The position numbers and the translations under genes are program-made. Under the pieces are notes generated by a model. It had not been told where the DNA came from and did no database searches. It saw nothing but the letters and a program-made list of their open reading frames with translations. Below, piece by piece: positions 1 to 5,852 of a stretch of 6,069 nt of DNA. Each line of letters begins with the position of its first letter. Positions within the stretch are counted from its first letter, which is position 1. This DNA comes from Limnochordia bacterium (GTDB lineage Bacteria > Bacillota > Limnochordia > Darwinibacteriales > B1SED10-159): contig SLOZ01000094.1 of assembly GCA_007132255.1 (NCBI GenBank), positions 1-6,069 of the forward strand, read 5' to 3'.

Positions 1-1177
1 AGTCCTCTGGGGATGTAGCGGCGGAATGTCGCAGCGCCTTGGCTGTCGCTTCCCGAATCCGCCAAGCATCATCGGTGGCGCCTCGGCGGACGTACTCCAT
101 GGCCGCAGCACTGCCAATGGCTCCTAGAGTTTCAACAACCGCTGCCCGCAGGACTACATCGTCGGTCTCATGCACCCGCAGCAGCGTTGGCACGAAGGGC
201 TCGGCAGCGGGCCCGATCTGCCCTAAGAGCCGTACAGCCACTGGCACCATGGTCTCCTGCTGCAGCCAGCGCTCGGCCTGAGCAAAGACGTCATCGCCGT
301 ACGGTACAGTGACAGCCAGCAGAGGCGTCACCACGATACGGGTATCGCTCCATGTTTCCAAGGCAGCCAACAAAGGCTGCAGGGTGCTGGCCTGCGGCGT
401 GGGAGCTGCAGCCAAACCACGGGCAGCTGCGGCCACCACGTGGGAATCATCATCCTGTAGTGCCCGTACAAACCGTTCCTGTACAGCGGTTTCGTGCGGT
501 GCCACAGCGATCAGTGTATCCAAGCTCAGACGCCGCAGCAGCTCATTGCTGGACCGGCTACTGCTGAGCAGCTCTGGAACGGCTAAAGCTGCTTGCGGCC
601 CCATAAACGATAGCGTACGCGCCGCCCCAAACTGCTCGACCTCAGACCCGGTGCGCAGCCGGGGAATGAGAATTTCCAAAGCCGCTTCGCCCTGGCGGGC
701 CAGGAGCAGCTGTGCCTTGTCACCATAATCCCAGCCACTTAACGTAGTCAAAGTCGCCAAGTGCGGCAGAGATTGCGGCGGCACGGCATTGAGGCGGGCT
801 TCCAAAGCACGAACGATGTTTGACGCCGCTCGGCTGCTCTGCTGCATATCAACAGCGCCGAACGCCAGTAACGCCGCGATTACAGCCTCATCACGGCTGT
901 CCACTGCCAGAAGGGCGTCTACAGCCTCGCGACGAACCCGATCCGTGCCATGCTCCAACAGGGACAGCAGTGCCGGCACAGCCTGAACCGCTCCCGGTCC
1001 GATCTCAGTGATGGCATTCAGGGCTGCTCGCACCAGATCATCGTCTTCAAGCTTCAAGTAAGGAATGGCGGCAGCAGCACCGAACGCTCCCCGCTCAGCC
1101 AAACCTTCGAGCATATTCAACTGCGCCCAGGAATTAGCTGCATAATCAGCATCGATCTGGGCTAAGCGTTCCTCCAA
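1..1177 (-). repeat. HEAT-type alpha-helical repeat array at the C-terminal end of the visible protein
   Basis: From about residue 988 the protein changes to degenerate helix-turn-helix units of about 30-35 residues. I count about eleven or twelve. Typical units contain A-(V/I)-P-x-L-x-x-L followed by D-x-x-V-R-x-x-A-x-x-A-(L/I)-x-x-I-G; the clearest is at the start (VRAALNAITEIGPGAVQAV, then RVRREAVDALLAV), with another near the edge (VLRAAVVETLGAIGSAAAM). HEAT solenoids bind proteins or other ligands and have no catalysis of their own. The last visible unit (WRIREATAKALR) ends only about a dozen residues before the edge, so the array may continue. The middle units are less regular, so the exact count is uncertain. 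Confidence 0.82.
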
Positions 1178-4138
1178 AGGCAGCGGCGGTGGCGGCAACA
1201 GCAGCTCCGCCGCGAGTTCGAGGTCCCCACCACCCGTCTCCGGGACGGCAGCTTCTGCACTGGCGCCTTCAGCCGCTGGGGCAGAAGCGTCAGGTTCCTG
1301 TTCAGCGCTGGCCCTGGCAGTCTCCCGCGCCGAGGCAGCAGTCGTCTCTTCCTCATCCCTTACACTGCGGGCATCGCCCGCCTCTGCTTCTGTACTACTT
1401 TCTCGGGTTCGGAGGCTGGCCGTTTCTTCGGCATCCTCATCCACTGCTGTACCGCGGCGAGCGGTGTCGATCGCGAGTTCAGCGTCGTCCTCCACGGGCG
1501 CCCGGCTGCCAGAGTCTGCTGCCGTTGGCGTCCGTTCGACTGCGCCAGATCGCACCACGAAGGGATAGCGGCTCTGTACCGTGTATCCACCGTCGGGCCA
1601 GTTAAAGAACACACGGACTTCGTACTCACCGGGTTCTAGACCTAAAAACACCTTGGTACCTGAACTTGCCGCATCGGTATAGCTCCACTGGGCATAGTTG
1701 CTGTCAGCATAGGATGCAGGCACTACGGTGATCCAGTCCTGCCGATTGCCAGGCAGTCCAGCATAGTGCACCACAATCTCTTCCCGCTGGCCATACTCGA
1801 CATTTTCTGTCCAGGCGTAAAGCCCCGGATAAGGCGTGCTTTCTGCACCATGGTATGAAGAATCCGAAGCTGGAGCCGGACTGGGCGAAACCGTCGACTC
1901 TGGCTGGGGCGCGGCCGTAACCTGCGCTGGTTCCTTGTCCTCGCCAGGAAACTGCGCATAACCCGAGCCCTGCAGCGAAACTCGCAGGGTTCCAGAACCA
2001 GTGCTAACCTCTAAGATTGCCTCCTGCATCCCCACTCCAGCGGGCACGAACTCAACCACGTACACGACCTGGTCTCGTCCGGCGATCTGGTTGGGCAGCG
2101 AGCCCACCAATCTGAAACTGGCAGCGTTTTGGCCCAGGATTTGGGCTTGTTGAATATTAACCGCGTCTGGGCCAGCGTTGATCACCGCCACGTGCATGAC
2201 CGCGGGATCCGCGTTTTGGCGCACCGGTGCGAACTCGCAGCGCTGCGGATTGGTCCAAACGCCGCTGGTCGCTGTACTGGCCGCGACGAAATACGGTCCG
2301 TAACCCGCACTGCGGGTAAGACGCACCGTATACACACCGGCATCTACAGTGTCTATGGCTGCCAGCCGCGTCGAGCTGGTACCACCGGTATCCGACTGCA
2401 CAACGGAGGAGCCTGCCTCGTTATAGAGCCGCAGCTGCGCTGCCAACGGTGCCTGAGCAACCAGCGAAATCTGCAGCGGCCCCGTGCCAACAGGGTCTAA
2501 ACGATACCATGATTCGCCTTCGGTCTGACTACCTGTAACAAAACCCAGCAGGCCAGCTTGGACAGCCCCAATTGTTAGGGGACGAGCCTCGGTCACGGTT
2601 AGGGCCGGCACCACATCCACTGCATCCACCACAGCACTGAACGTGGGGACTACTTGGTAACCACCGTACCCTGTGCTGCGTGTGATCCTAAGAAAATATG
2701 TGTCCGGCCGCAGATCAGAGCGCGTCACAGTGCGCTCTGAAGCTGTGCCGCCGGTGTCTGAGTGGATGATCGAAGAGCCATTGGGTCCGTACAATCGAGC
2801 TTGGATGCTTAAGGTCGCTTGCGCTTGCACACCGATAACCAATGCACCCGAAGCAGGCAGTGTTACAGCATACCAGTCTTCACCGTCGGTGCGGCTGCCA
2901 TCAAAGTAGCCCAGCATACCGGTACGCACCTCGTTTAGCAACAATGGTACCGCTTGCTCCACCGTGTCATTGGGTTCCATATCACCGGCTAGTGGCTGGG
3001 GTATGAACTGTGGCTCGATAGTGTAGCCGCCGTAGCCACCGCTGCGAGTGAGCCGCAGATAATACGTCTGCGGCTGGAGATCCGGTCGTTCCACCAAGCG
3101 CTCCGAACTGGTACCACCTGTATCGGAGTCCATGATCGACGAAGCGTTGGGGGCATAGAGACGAGCTTGGAAGGCCAAGGTAGCTTCCGCACTCACCGTA
3201 AAGGCTATCCGGCCTGGTTCCGGAATCTCGAAGGAAAACCAGTCTTCACTGTCAGTGCGGCTGCCATCAAAGTAGCCCAAAAGGCCTGTACTGGCCCTAT
3301 CAATCATCAGCGGTTGGGCTTGGTCGGCACCATCGTTGGGTTCCGAGTCCTCAGCCATGTTCTGAGGAAGAAACTGCGGTCGGATTACGTAACCACCGTG
3401 GCCAGCACTGCGCGTAACCCGTAGGTAGTAGGTTTGCGGCTGCAGATCTGGTCGTTCCACTCGGCGCCGGGAACTGCTGCCGCCCGTGTCGGAGTGCATA
3501 ATACTAGATCCATTGGGAGCATACAAGCGAGTTTGGATGTTCAAAGACGGTTCTGCATCCACGTCAAAGATTACGTGACCGGGTCCCACAGTGGTGAAGC
3601 GGTACCAATCTTCACCGTCGGTCTGGCCAGCCATGAAGAACCCCAGCATGCCTTGGGTGTCGCTTCCAAGGTCCAAGGGCATGGCATCTTCGACACGGTT
3701 GTTGGGCTTGGGATCTTCTCGGTAGGGCGACGGAGTATGGACGGCCCGGACCGAATAGCTCCCGTTCCCGGAAGCACGACTGACACGGACATAATAGGTG
3801 CCGGTGTGCAGATCGGGTCGCTCAACGGTACGGACTTGGCTGGCTCCGCCAGTATCTGAGTGGAGAATGGACTGCTGATGGTAAAGGCGCAGCTGAATAT
3901 GTAAATCCGCAGAAGCTTCCGCACGAACCACCAGAGCACCGGGATATCCGGTATCCACCTGGTACCAGTCCTCCGTATCGCTAGCCGACAGCTGGCCGGT
4001 CAGCCAGGTGCCGTCGGGGAGCGGTGGATACGGCCTGGCCTCCACGGAACCCGCTTGCATGGTAACGATACCGATTACTGCCATAACGAAGAACAGCGCA
4101 AAACGCAACACAGTTGGTTGGGGGCTTGCCGTTTCCAT
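1..4138 (-). CDS. Very large exported multidomain protein: five PPC-like repeats, Ig-like domain, C2-like domain and HEAT repeats (3' end outside window)
   Basis: One frame stays open from the ATG at 4138-4136 to the left edge, at least 1,379 codons with no stop. The start is well fixed: AAGGAG lies 9 bases upstream, and the next in-frame codons upstream reach a stop at 4187-4189 without another start. Order of parts: signal peptide 1-34 (hydrophobic core about 10-28, VEA at 32-34 before RP); five PPC-like beta-sandwich repeats, about 42-619; HYDIN/ASPM-type Ig-like domain, about 630-728; Pro/Ser linker, 729-768; C2-like beta domain, about 769-862, with the motifs LPGNRQDWI and EPGEYEVRVF; acidic Ala/Glu linker, 866-980; PPPP at 982-985; then HEAT repeats to the edge. 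I see only one cysteine (634). No enzyme domain is visible. PPC domains normally sit at the C-terminus of secreted peptidases as binding modules, so I infer a secreted or surface adhesion/scaffold protein. The domain calls are by pattern; the specific function is unknown. Confidence 0.93.
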   Translation of the reverse strand, partial: METASPQPTVLRFALFFVMAVIGIVTMQAGSVEARPYPPLPDGTWLTGQLSASDTEDWYQVDTGYPGALVVRAEASADLHIQLRLYHQQSILHSDTGGASQVRTVERPDLHTGTYYVRVSRASGNGSYSVRAVHTPSPYREDPKPNNRVEDAMPLDLGSDTQGMLGFFMAGQTDGEDWYRFTTVGPGHVIFDVDAEPSLNIQTRLYAPNGSSIMHSDTGGSSSRRRVERPDLQPQTYYLRVTRSAGHGGYVIRPQFLPQNMAEDSEPNDGADQAQPLMIDRASTGLLGYFDGSRTDSEDWFSFEIPEPGRIAFTVSAEATLAFQARLYAPNASSIMDSDTGGTSSERLVERPDLQPQTYYLRLTRSGGYGGYTIEPQFIPQPLAGDMEPNDTVEQAVPLLLNEVRTGMLGYFDGSRTDGEDWYAVTLPASGALVIGVQAQATLSIQARLYGPNGSSIIHSDTGGTASERTVTRSDLRPDTYFLRITRSTGYGGYQVVPTFSAVVDAVDVVPALTVTEARPLTIGAVQAGLLGFVTGSQTEGESWYRLDPVGTGPLQISLVAQAPLAAQLRLYNEAGSSVVQSDTGGTSSTRLAAIDTVDAGVYTVRLTRSAGYGPYFVAASTATSGVWTNPQRCEFAPVRQNADPAVMHVAVINAGPDAVNIQQAQILGQNAASFRLVGSLPNQIAGRDQVVYVVEFVPAGVGMQEAILEVSTGSGTLRVSLQGSGYAQFPGEDKEPAQVTAAPQPESTVSPSPAPASDSSYHGAESTPYPGLYAWTENVEYGQREEIVVHYAGLPGNRQDWITVVPASYADSNYAQWSYTDAASSGTKVFLGLEPGEYEVRVFFNWPDGGYTVQSRYPFVVRSGAVERTPTAADSGSRAPVEDDAELAIDTARRGTAVDEDAEETASLRTRESSTEAEAGDARSVRDEEETTAASARETARASAEQEPDASAPAAEGASAEAAVPETGGGDLELAAELLLPPPPLPLEERLAQIDADYAANSWAQLNMLEGLAERGAFGAAAAIPYLKLEDDDLVRAALNAITEIGPGAVQAVPALLSLLEHGTDRVRREAVDALLAVDSRDEAVIAALLAFGAVDMQQSSRAASNIVRALEARLNAVPPQSLPHLATLTTLSGWDYGDKAQLLLARQGEAALEILIPRLRTGSEVEQFGAARTLSFMGPQAALAVPELLSSSRSSNELLRRLSLDTLIAVAPHETAVQERFVRALQDDDSHVVAAAARGLAAAPTPQASTLQPLLAALETWSDTRIVVTPLLAVTVPYGDDVFAQAERWLQQETMVPVAVRLLGQIGPAAEPFVPTLLRVHETDDVVLRAAVVETLGAIGSAAAMEYVRRGATDDAWRIREATAKALRHSAATSPED
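2282..4015 (-). repeat. Five tandem ~122-residue PPC-like repeat units inside the large exported protein
   Basis: The conserved tryptophan of the (G/S)E(D/S)W motif falls at residues 58, 178, 300, 422 and 544, giving spacings of 120, 122, 122 and 122 residues (about 366 bases). Each unit reads roughly: EPN near the junction, LG(Y/F)-x-x-G-x-x-T-x-x-E-D-W-(Y/F), a strand region with LY, then SDTGG, then a YY(L/V)R strand and a GYGGY-like end. SDTGG is kept in all five units. Units 2-4 are closest to one another (RPDLQPQTYYLR is shared by units 2 and 3). Unit 1 lacks the EPN start, and unit 5 lacks EPN and the RPDL segment, as expected for the ends of an array. The fold assignment to pre-peptidase C-terminal (PPC)-type beta-sandwiches is by motif and length. 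Confidence 0.87.
4037..4138 (-). other. Sec-type signal peptide of the large multidomain protein
   Basis: Residues 1-34 have a short polar start with one arginine (R12), a hydrophobic stretch rich in F, V, I, L, A and M at about 10-28, and a small-residue region ending in V-E-A before R-P. That fits signal peptidase I cleavage after A34. No lipobox cysteine is present, so it is not a lipoprotein. This supports export of a protein that is otherwise all soluble domains. The exact cleavage point is inferred. Confidence 0.8.
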
Positions 4139-4147
4139 AGAACCACA

Positions 4148-4153
4148 CTCCTT
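4148..4153 (-). promoter_or_regulatory. Ribosome binding site of the large multidomain protein gene
   Basis: AAGGAG on the minus strand lies 9 bases before the ATG at 4138. It selects this ATG over the in-frame internal ATGs at codons 19 and 27, which would cut away the signal peptide. Confidence 0.85.
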
Positions 4154-4199
4154 AATGTAGGGATCGCCGATACCATCGAAAAAAACCTATCTATTGTTT

Positions 4200-4208
4200 A
4201 TTGTAGCA
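4200..4208 (-). promoter_or_regulatory. Probable extended -10 element for the large multidomain protein gene
   Basis: The minus strand reads TGCTACAAT, which matches the extended -10 pattern TGnTAnAAT at five of the six hexamer bases. It is 61 bases before the ATG, which would give a leader of about 55 bases. The hexamer 16-18 bases upstream (GCCGAT region) is a poor -35, as extended -10 promoters tolerate. A perfect TTGACA exists at 4244-4249 but sits 38 bases upstream, too far to pair with it. A short imperfect inverted repeat (4191-4195 and 4209-4213) flanks the element. Confidence 0.5.
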
Positions 4209-4295
4209 AATAGACGCTCTATCGGCGCGAGTTTTGCCTGTTTTGTCAAACATCTATTATTGGACAGCGATGTGACACACCACGAGTGGAACAGA

Positions 4296-4309
4296 GTCCA
4301 CCGGTGGAC
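4296..4309. promoter_or_regulatory. Perfect 14-base palindrome, possible operator
   Basis: GTCCACCGGTGGAC equals its own reverse complement over all 14 bases. It lies in the gap between the BON gene and the large protein gene, about 90 bases upstream of the proposed -10 of the latter and 5 bases beyond the 14-bp-stem hairpin at 4315-4347. It could be a dimeric regulator site, or a minor extra hairpin after the terminator-like stem. No known operator is recognised. Confidence 0.3.
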
Positions 4310-4314
4310 GCGCC

Positions 4315-4347
4315 GAGAGCAGTCCGCCATGACGGCGAACTGCTCTC
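4315..4347 (-). terminator. Terminator-like hairpin downstream of the BON gene
   Basis: Two 14-base arms (4315-4328 and 4334-4347) pair across a 5-base loop, with one G:T wobble when read on the minus strand. The structure begins 15 bases after the BON stop codon, where a terminator would sit. On the minus strand the stem is followed by GC-rich sequence rather than a U-tract, which is atypical. On the plus strand it is followed by a T-rich stretch (TTCATTTTCGTTTC), but I see no plus-strand gene that would need it. It may instead be a 3' stabilising stem or a site for factor-dependent termination. Confidence 0.55.
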
Positions 4348-4362
4348 TTCATTTTCGTTTCT

Positions 4363-5418
4363 TCACTCCACCCGCAATCCGTTGACCACATGCTGAACGC
4401 CGCGTGTTTCCGAAACCAGCTTTTCCGCTTCGATGATGTCTTCGTGATTCGGAACGGTACCGGCCAGGTAAGCAGTGCCTAATGTATCGACCTTGGCCTG
4501 AACATCGCCACCACGAGAACCGAAGTGATCGTTGATCCGACGTTCCAGATCCTCGTTGGTCTCCTTCAAAGCGGTGGCGGTCAAATGCCACACTTGATGA
4601 TGCGGCGGCAGTGTCTGATGGTAGACCGTACCGGCTGGCATTTTGTGTGCATCCGCAGTTTCAAGCTCTCGCTCCAGATCGCGCTGCTCAGCCACGGTTA
4701 TGTCATCGGTCACATCCTGCTCGAATACATCCTCTGCCAACTCCAGGATCTGGTTCTTCAACTGCCAGTTGTCCACGTCACCAAAGATGGTGATCTGCTC
4801 ACCGTCTACCTCTGTCTTAACTGCCAGCGCTTGTTTCACCAGACCGCGGGCAATCAAGCGAGCGTTTAAACGAGCACCTGCCACTGCTGACGACAGTCGG
4901 TCATCCACATTGCTATCATCATTGGCCGCACCTTCATGGCCTTCACCATCTACCTGCAGCCGATTCACAATCCAAGCCACACCGGCAATGGGCCAGATGA
5001 CATCCTCCAAGGTCTTCTTAAACAGCGAGGACTGAATCTCACCGTCAAGAACCACCACACCCGCGGGCTCCAGCCGGACCTCCACTTTGTCCATGGCTAT
5101 CCGCAGCTTGTTGGCAATCTCATTGTTGATCCGATACAGCAGTTCTTCTTGTTCTTCCTCCGTTAACGGCTGCGGTCCAGCGAAGGGATGCTTAGTGATC
5201 GGCGCCTCGGCACCAACGGTCAGTTGATTGTCCACTCCGCTCACACCTTCAATGGATTGGACCAGCGTATCCGCATGCGTCCTTTGTGCGTAATTGTCCA
5301 CATTCCCGGAAAGAACTACATACCCGTCGCTGCACTGCACCCCAATGTCGACCGTGCTGACCAGATGATCCATACCTAGTTTCGTGTTGACTTTCAATCC
5401 TAGAAGTGTGTCATTCAT
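4363..5418 (-). CDS. Cytoplasmic protein of four tandem BON domains
   Basis: This is a 351-residue protein with four BON-type modules, at about residues 5-69, 92-157, 173-243 and 284-350. Each shows the family pattern: a helix, a strand with V-x-V, the G-x-V/I turn (VVLSGNVDN, VVVLDGEIQ, ITIFGDVDN, AYLAGTVPN), a helix with alternating charges, and a closing strand after GV (GVSGVDNQLTV, GVAWIVNRLQV, GVQHVVNGLRV). BON domains are thought to bind phospholipid or other ligands, and most known members (OsmY, DolP) are exported. This one has no signal peptide: its N-terminus is polar and an in-frame stop at 5455-5457 lies 12 codons upstream with no other start between. The linkers at 158-172 and 244-283 are acidic or polar, the latter with a His-rich patch. 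It has its own promoter and a strong ribosome binding site, so it is probably monocistronic. Its precise role is unknown; a stress- or membrane-associated cytoplasmic protein is plausible. Confidence 0.92.
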   Translation of the reverse strand: MNDTLLGLKVNTKLGMDHLVSTVDIGVQCSDGYVVLSGNVDNYAQRTHADTLVQSIEGVSGVDNQLTVGAEAPITKHPFAGPQPLTEEEQEELLYRINNEIANKLRIAMDKVEVRLEPAGVVVLDGEIQSSLFKKTLEDVIWPIAGVAWIVNRLQVDGEGHEGAANDDSNVDDRLSSAVAGARLNARLIARGLVKQALAVKTEVDGEQITIFGDVDNWQLKNQILELAEDVFEQDVTDDITVAEQRDLERELETADAHKMPAGTVYHQTLPPHHQVWHLTATALKETNEDLERRINDHFGSRGGDVQAKVDTLGTAYLAGTVPNHEDIIEAEKLVSETRGVQHVVNGLRVE

Positions 5419-5517
5419 CGTAATTGCCCTCCTTGCAGGCCCGCTGACTAAATTTCACAAGTCTCAACTGAACTGCCTTGTTCACAAAATCGTGTTTTCA
5501 GTGAAAAGAAGCCTTTC
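5419..5517 (-). promoter_or_regulatory. Leader region (5' UTR) of the BON gene with short repeats
   Basis: This stretch between the predicted start of transcription and the ATG is AT-richer than the genes. On the plus strand it holds TTCACAA twice (5454-5460, 5481-5487, 27 bases apart), AACTG in tandem (5466-5475) and TTTTCA-g-TGAAAA, an inverted repeat with a one-base centre (5495-5507). TTCAC at 5481-5485 and GTGAA at 5501-5505 can also pair. No known riboswitch or leader class is recognised. The repeats could be regulator sites or RNA folds, and chance matches in AT-rich DNA are also possible. Confidence 0.3.
5427..5434 (-). promoter_or_regulatory. Ribosome binding site of the BON protein gene
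   Basis: AAGGAGGG on the minus strand is a near-perfect match to the anti-Shine-Dalgarno sequence, 8 bases before the ATG at 5418. It fixes the start and points to efficient translation. Confidence 0.88.
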
Positions 5518-5523
5518 CCTTTC

Positions 5524-5551
5524 AGTATACCACGGTGGAATTTGCTGTCAA
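5524..5551 (-). promoter_or_regulatory. Near-consensus housekeeping promoter of the BON protein gene
   Basis: The minus strand has TTGACA (5546-5551), a 16-base spacer, then TATACT (5524-5529) preceded by TGG, which also makes an extended -10 (TGGTATACT). This is the best promoter in the window. Transcription should begin near 5516-5518, giving a leader of about 98 bases before the ATG. Confidence 0.82.
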
Positions 5552-5726
5552 ATTGCTGGCTTTTGAGGGTCTGGCAACCTGTGTAGGCTCGTTACCATGG
5601 TTGAGCTTGTCTTGCCTCCCGCAGCAGACACTTGCGGCTGGTACCTGCCTGCCCTGGCGTTTCTAATCGTACGTTCAACCAGAGGAGCGTCCTTAGATTT
5701 CTCGGCGGATTCGCTGCCCTTCACGA
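5552..5726. other. Intergenic stretch with no recognised content
   Basis: These 175 bases lie between the hairpin terminator and the BON promoter. I see no tRNA fold, no convincing gene and no repeat shared with the rest of the window. ACCATGGT (5594-5601) is an 8-base palindrome, which is common by chance. A minus-strand frame from a GTG at 5724 to a TGA overlapping the BON -35 exists (57 codons), but it has no proper ribosome binding site, and its codon use includes AGG and AGA, unlike the flanking genes. Confidence 0.5.
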
Positions 5727-5769
5727 AAACCACCCCCGCCTGTCTTTGCAGACACGACGGGGGTGGTTT
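5727..5769 (-). terminator. Strong hairpin terminator after the upstream acidic protein gene
   Basis: Twelve-base arms (5727-5738 and 5758-5769) pair perfectly around a GC-rich core. The interior can extend with TGTCT/AGACA (5741-5745, 5750-5754) across a 4-base loop. On the minus strand the stem ends in TTTTC, a short U-tract, and it lies 83 bases beyond the stop at 5853. On the plus strand the stem ends in GGTTTATA, so it could also work in that direction. It separates the upstream gene from the BON transcription unit. Confidence 0.8.
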
Positions 5770-5797
5770 ATACATGTGGCAGAGACTATAAGTTTTT

Positions 5798-5819
5798 CAA
5801 GCTACAAACCGGCAGCTTG
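5798..5819. repeat. Short inverted repeat in the 3' region of the upstream gene
   Basis: CAAGCT (5798-5803) and AGCTTG (5814-5819) are perfect inverted arms around a 10-base spacer, with five T bases (plus strand) at 5793-5797. On the minus strand this gives a weak six-pair hairpin followed by AAAAA, so it is not a terminator in that direction. It may be incidental. Confidence 0.25.
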
Positions 5820-5852
5820 TCAACTCCCGTTCGTTCCTTAAGGCAAAAGCGT

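Noticed and set aside
309..728. Plus-strand open frame of 139 codons and similar plus-strand frames between 39 and 4090
   Set aside because: They lie opposite the single continuous minus-strand frame that has clear domain patterns. Their proteins are low-complexity, rich in R, S and A, with no family pattern, as expected for antisense shadows of a GC-rich gene.
3571..3939. Minus-strand open frame of 122 codons with a hydrophobic-looking N-terminus
   Set aside because: It overlaps PPC-like units 1 and 2 of the large protein in another frame. The repeat period of the main frame shows which frame is coding.
2282..4015. Repetitive DNA that might be a CRISPR array or tandem satellite
   Set aside because: The periodicity is about 366 bases and is explained by repeated protein domains that have diverged at the base level. 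There are no short identical repeats with spacers.
4241..4250. TTGACA as the -35 of the large gene promoter
   Set aside because: The hexamer 17 bases downstream (GCCGAT) is a poor -10, and the good extended -10 is 38 bases away, so the two cannot form one promoter.
4349..4591. Minus-strand 80-codon frame overlapping the 3' end of the BON gene
   Set aside because: It is out of frame with the fourth BON module, which is intact. It is Arg/Gly/Ser-rich without domain features.
4525..5166. Several plus-strand open frames (60-130 codons) opposite the BON gene
   Set aside because: They are antisense to four clear BON modules, have no supporting ribosome binding sites and show no family pattern.
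5630..5700. Possible tRNA because of GTTCAACC in a GC-rich context
   Set aside because: No acceptor stem, anticodon arm or proper T-loop (GTTCRANNC with pairing flanks) can be built around it.
5548..5775. Minus-strand 75-codon frame across the terminator and up to the BON promoter
   Set aside because: Its ATG start is placed at the base of the strong terminator stem and it reads through it; there is no suitable ribosome binding site. The shorter GTG version remains possible but unsupported.
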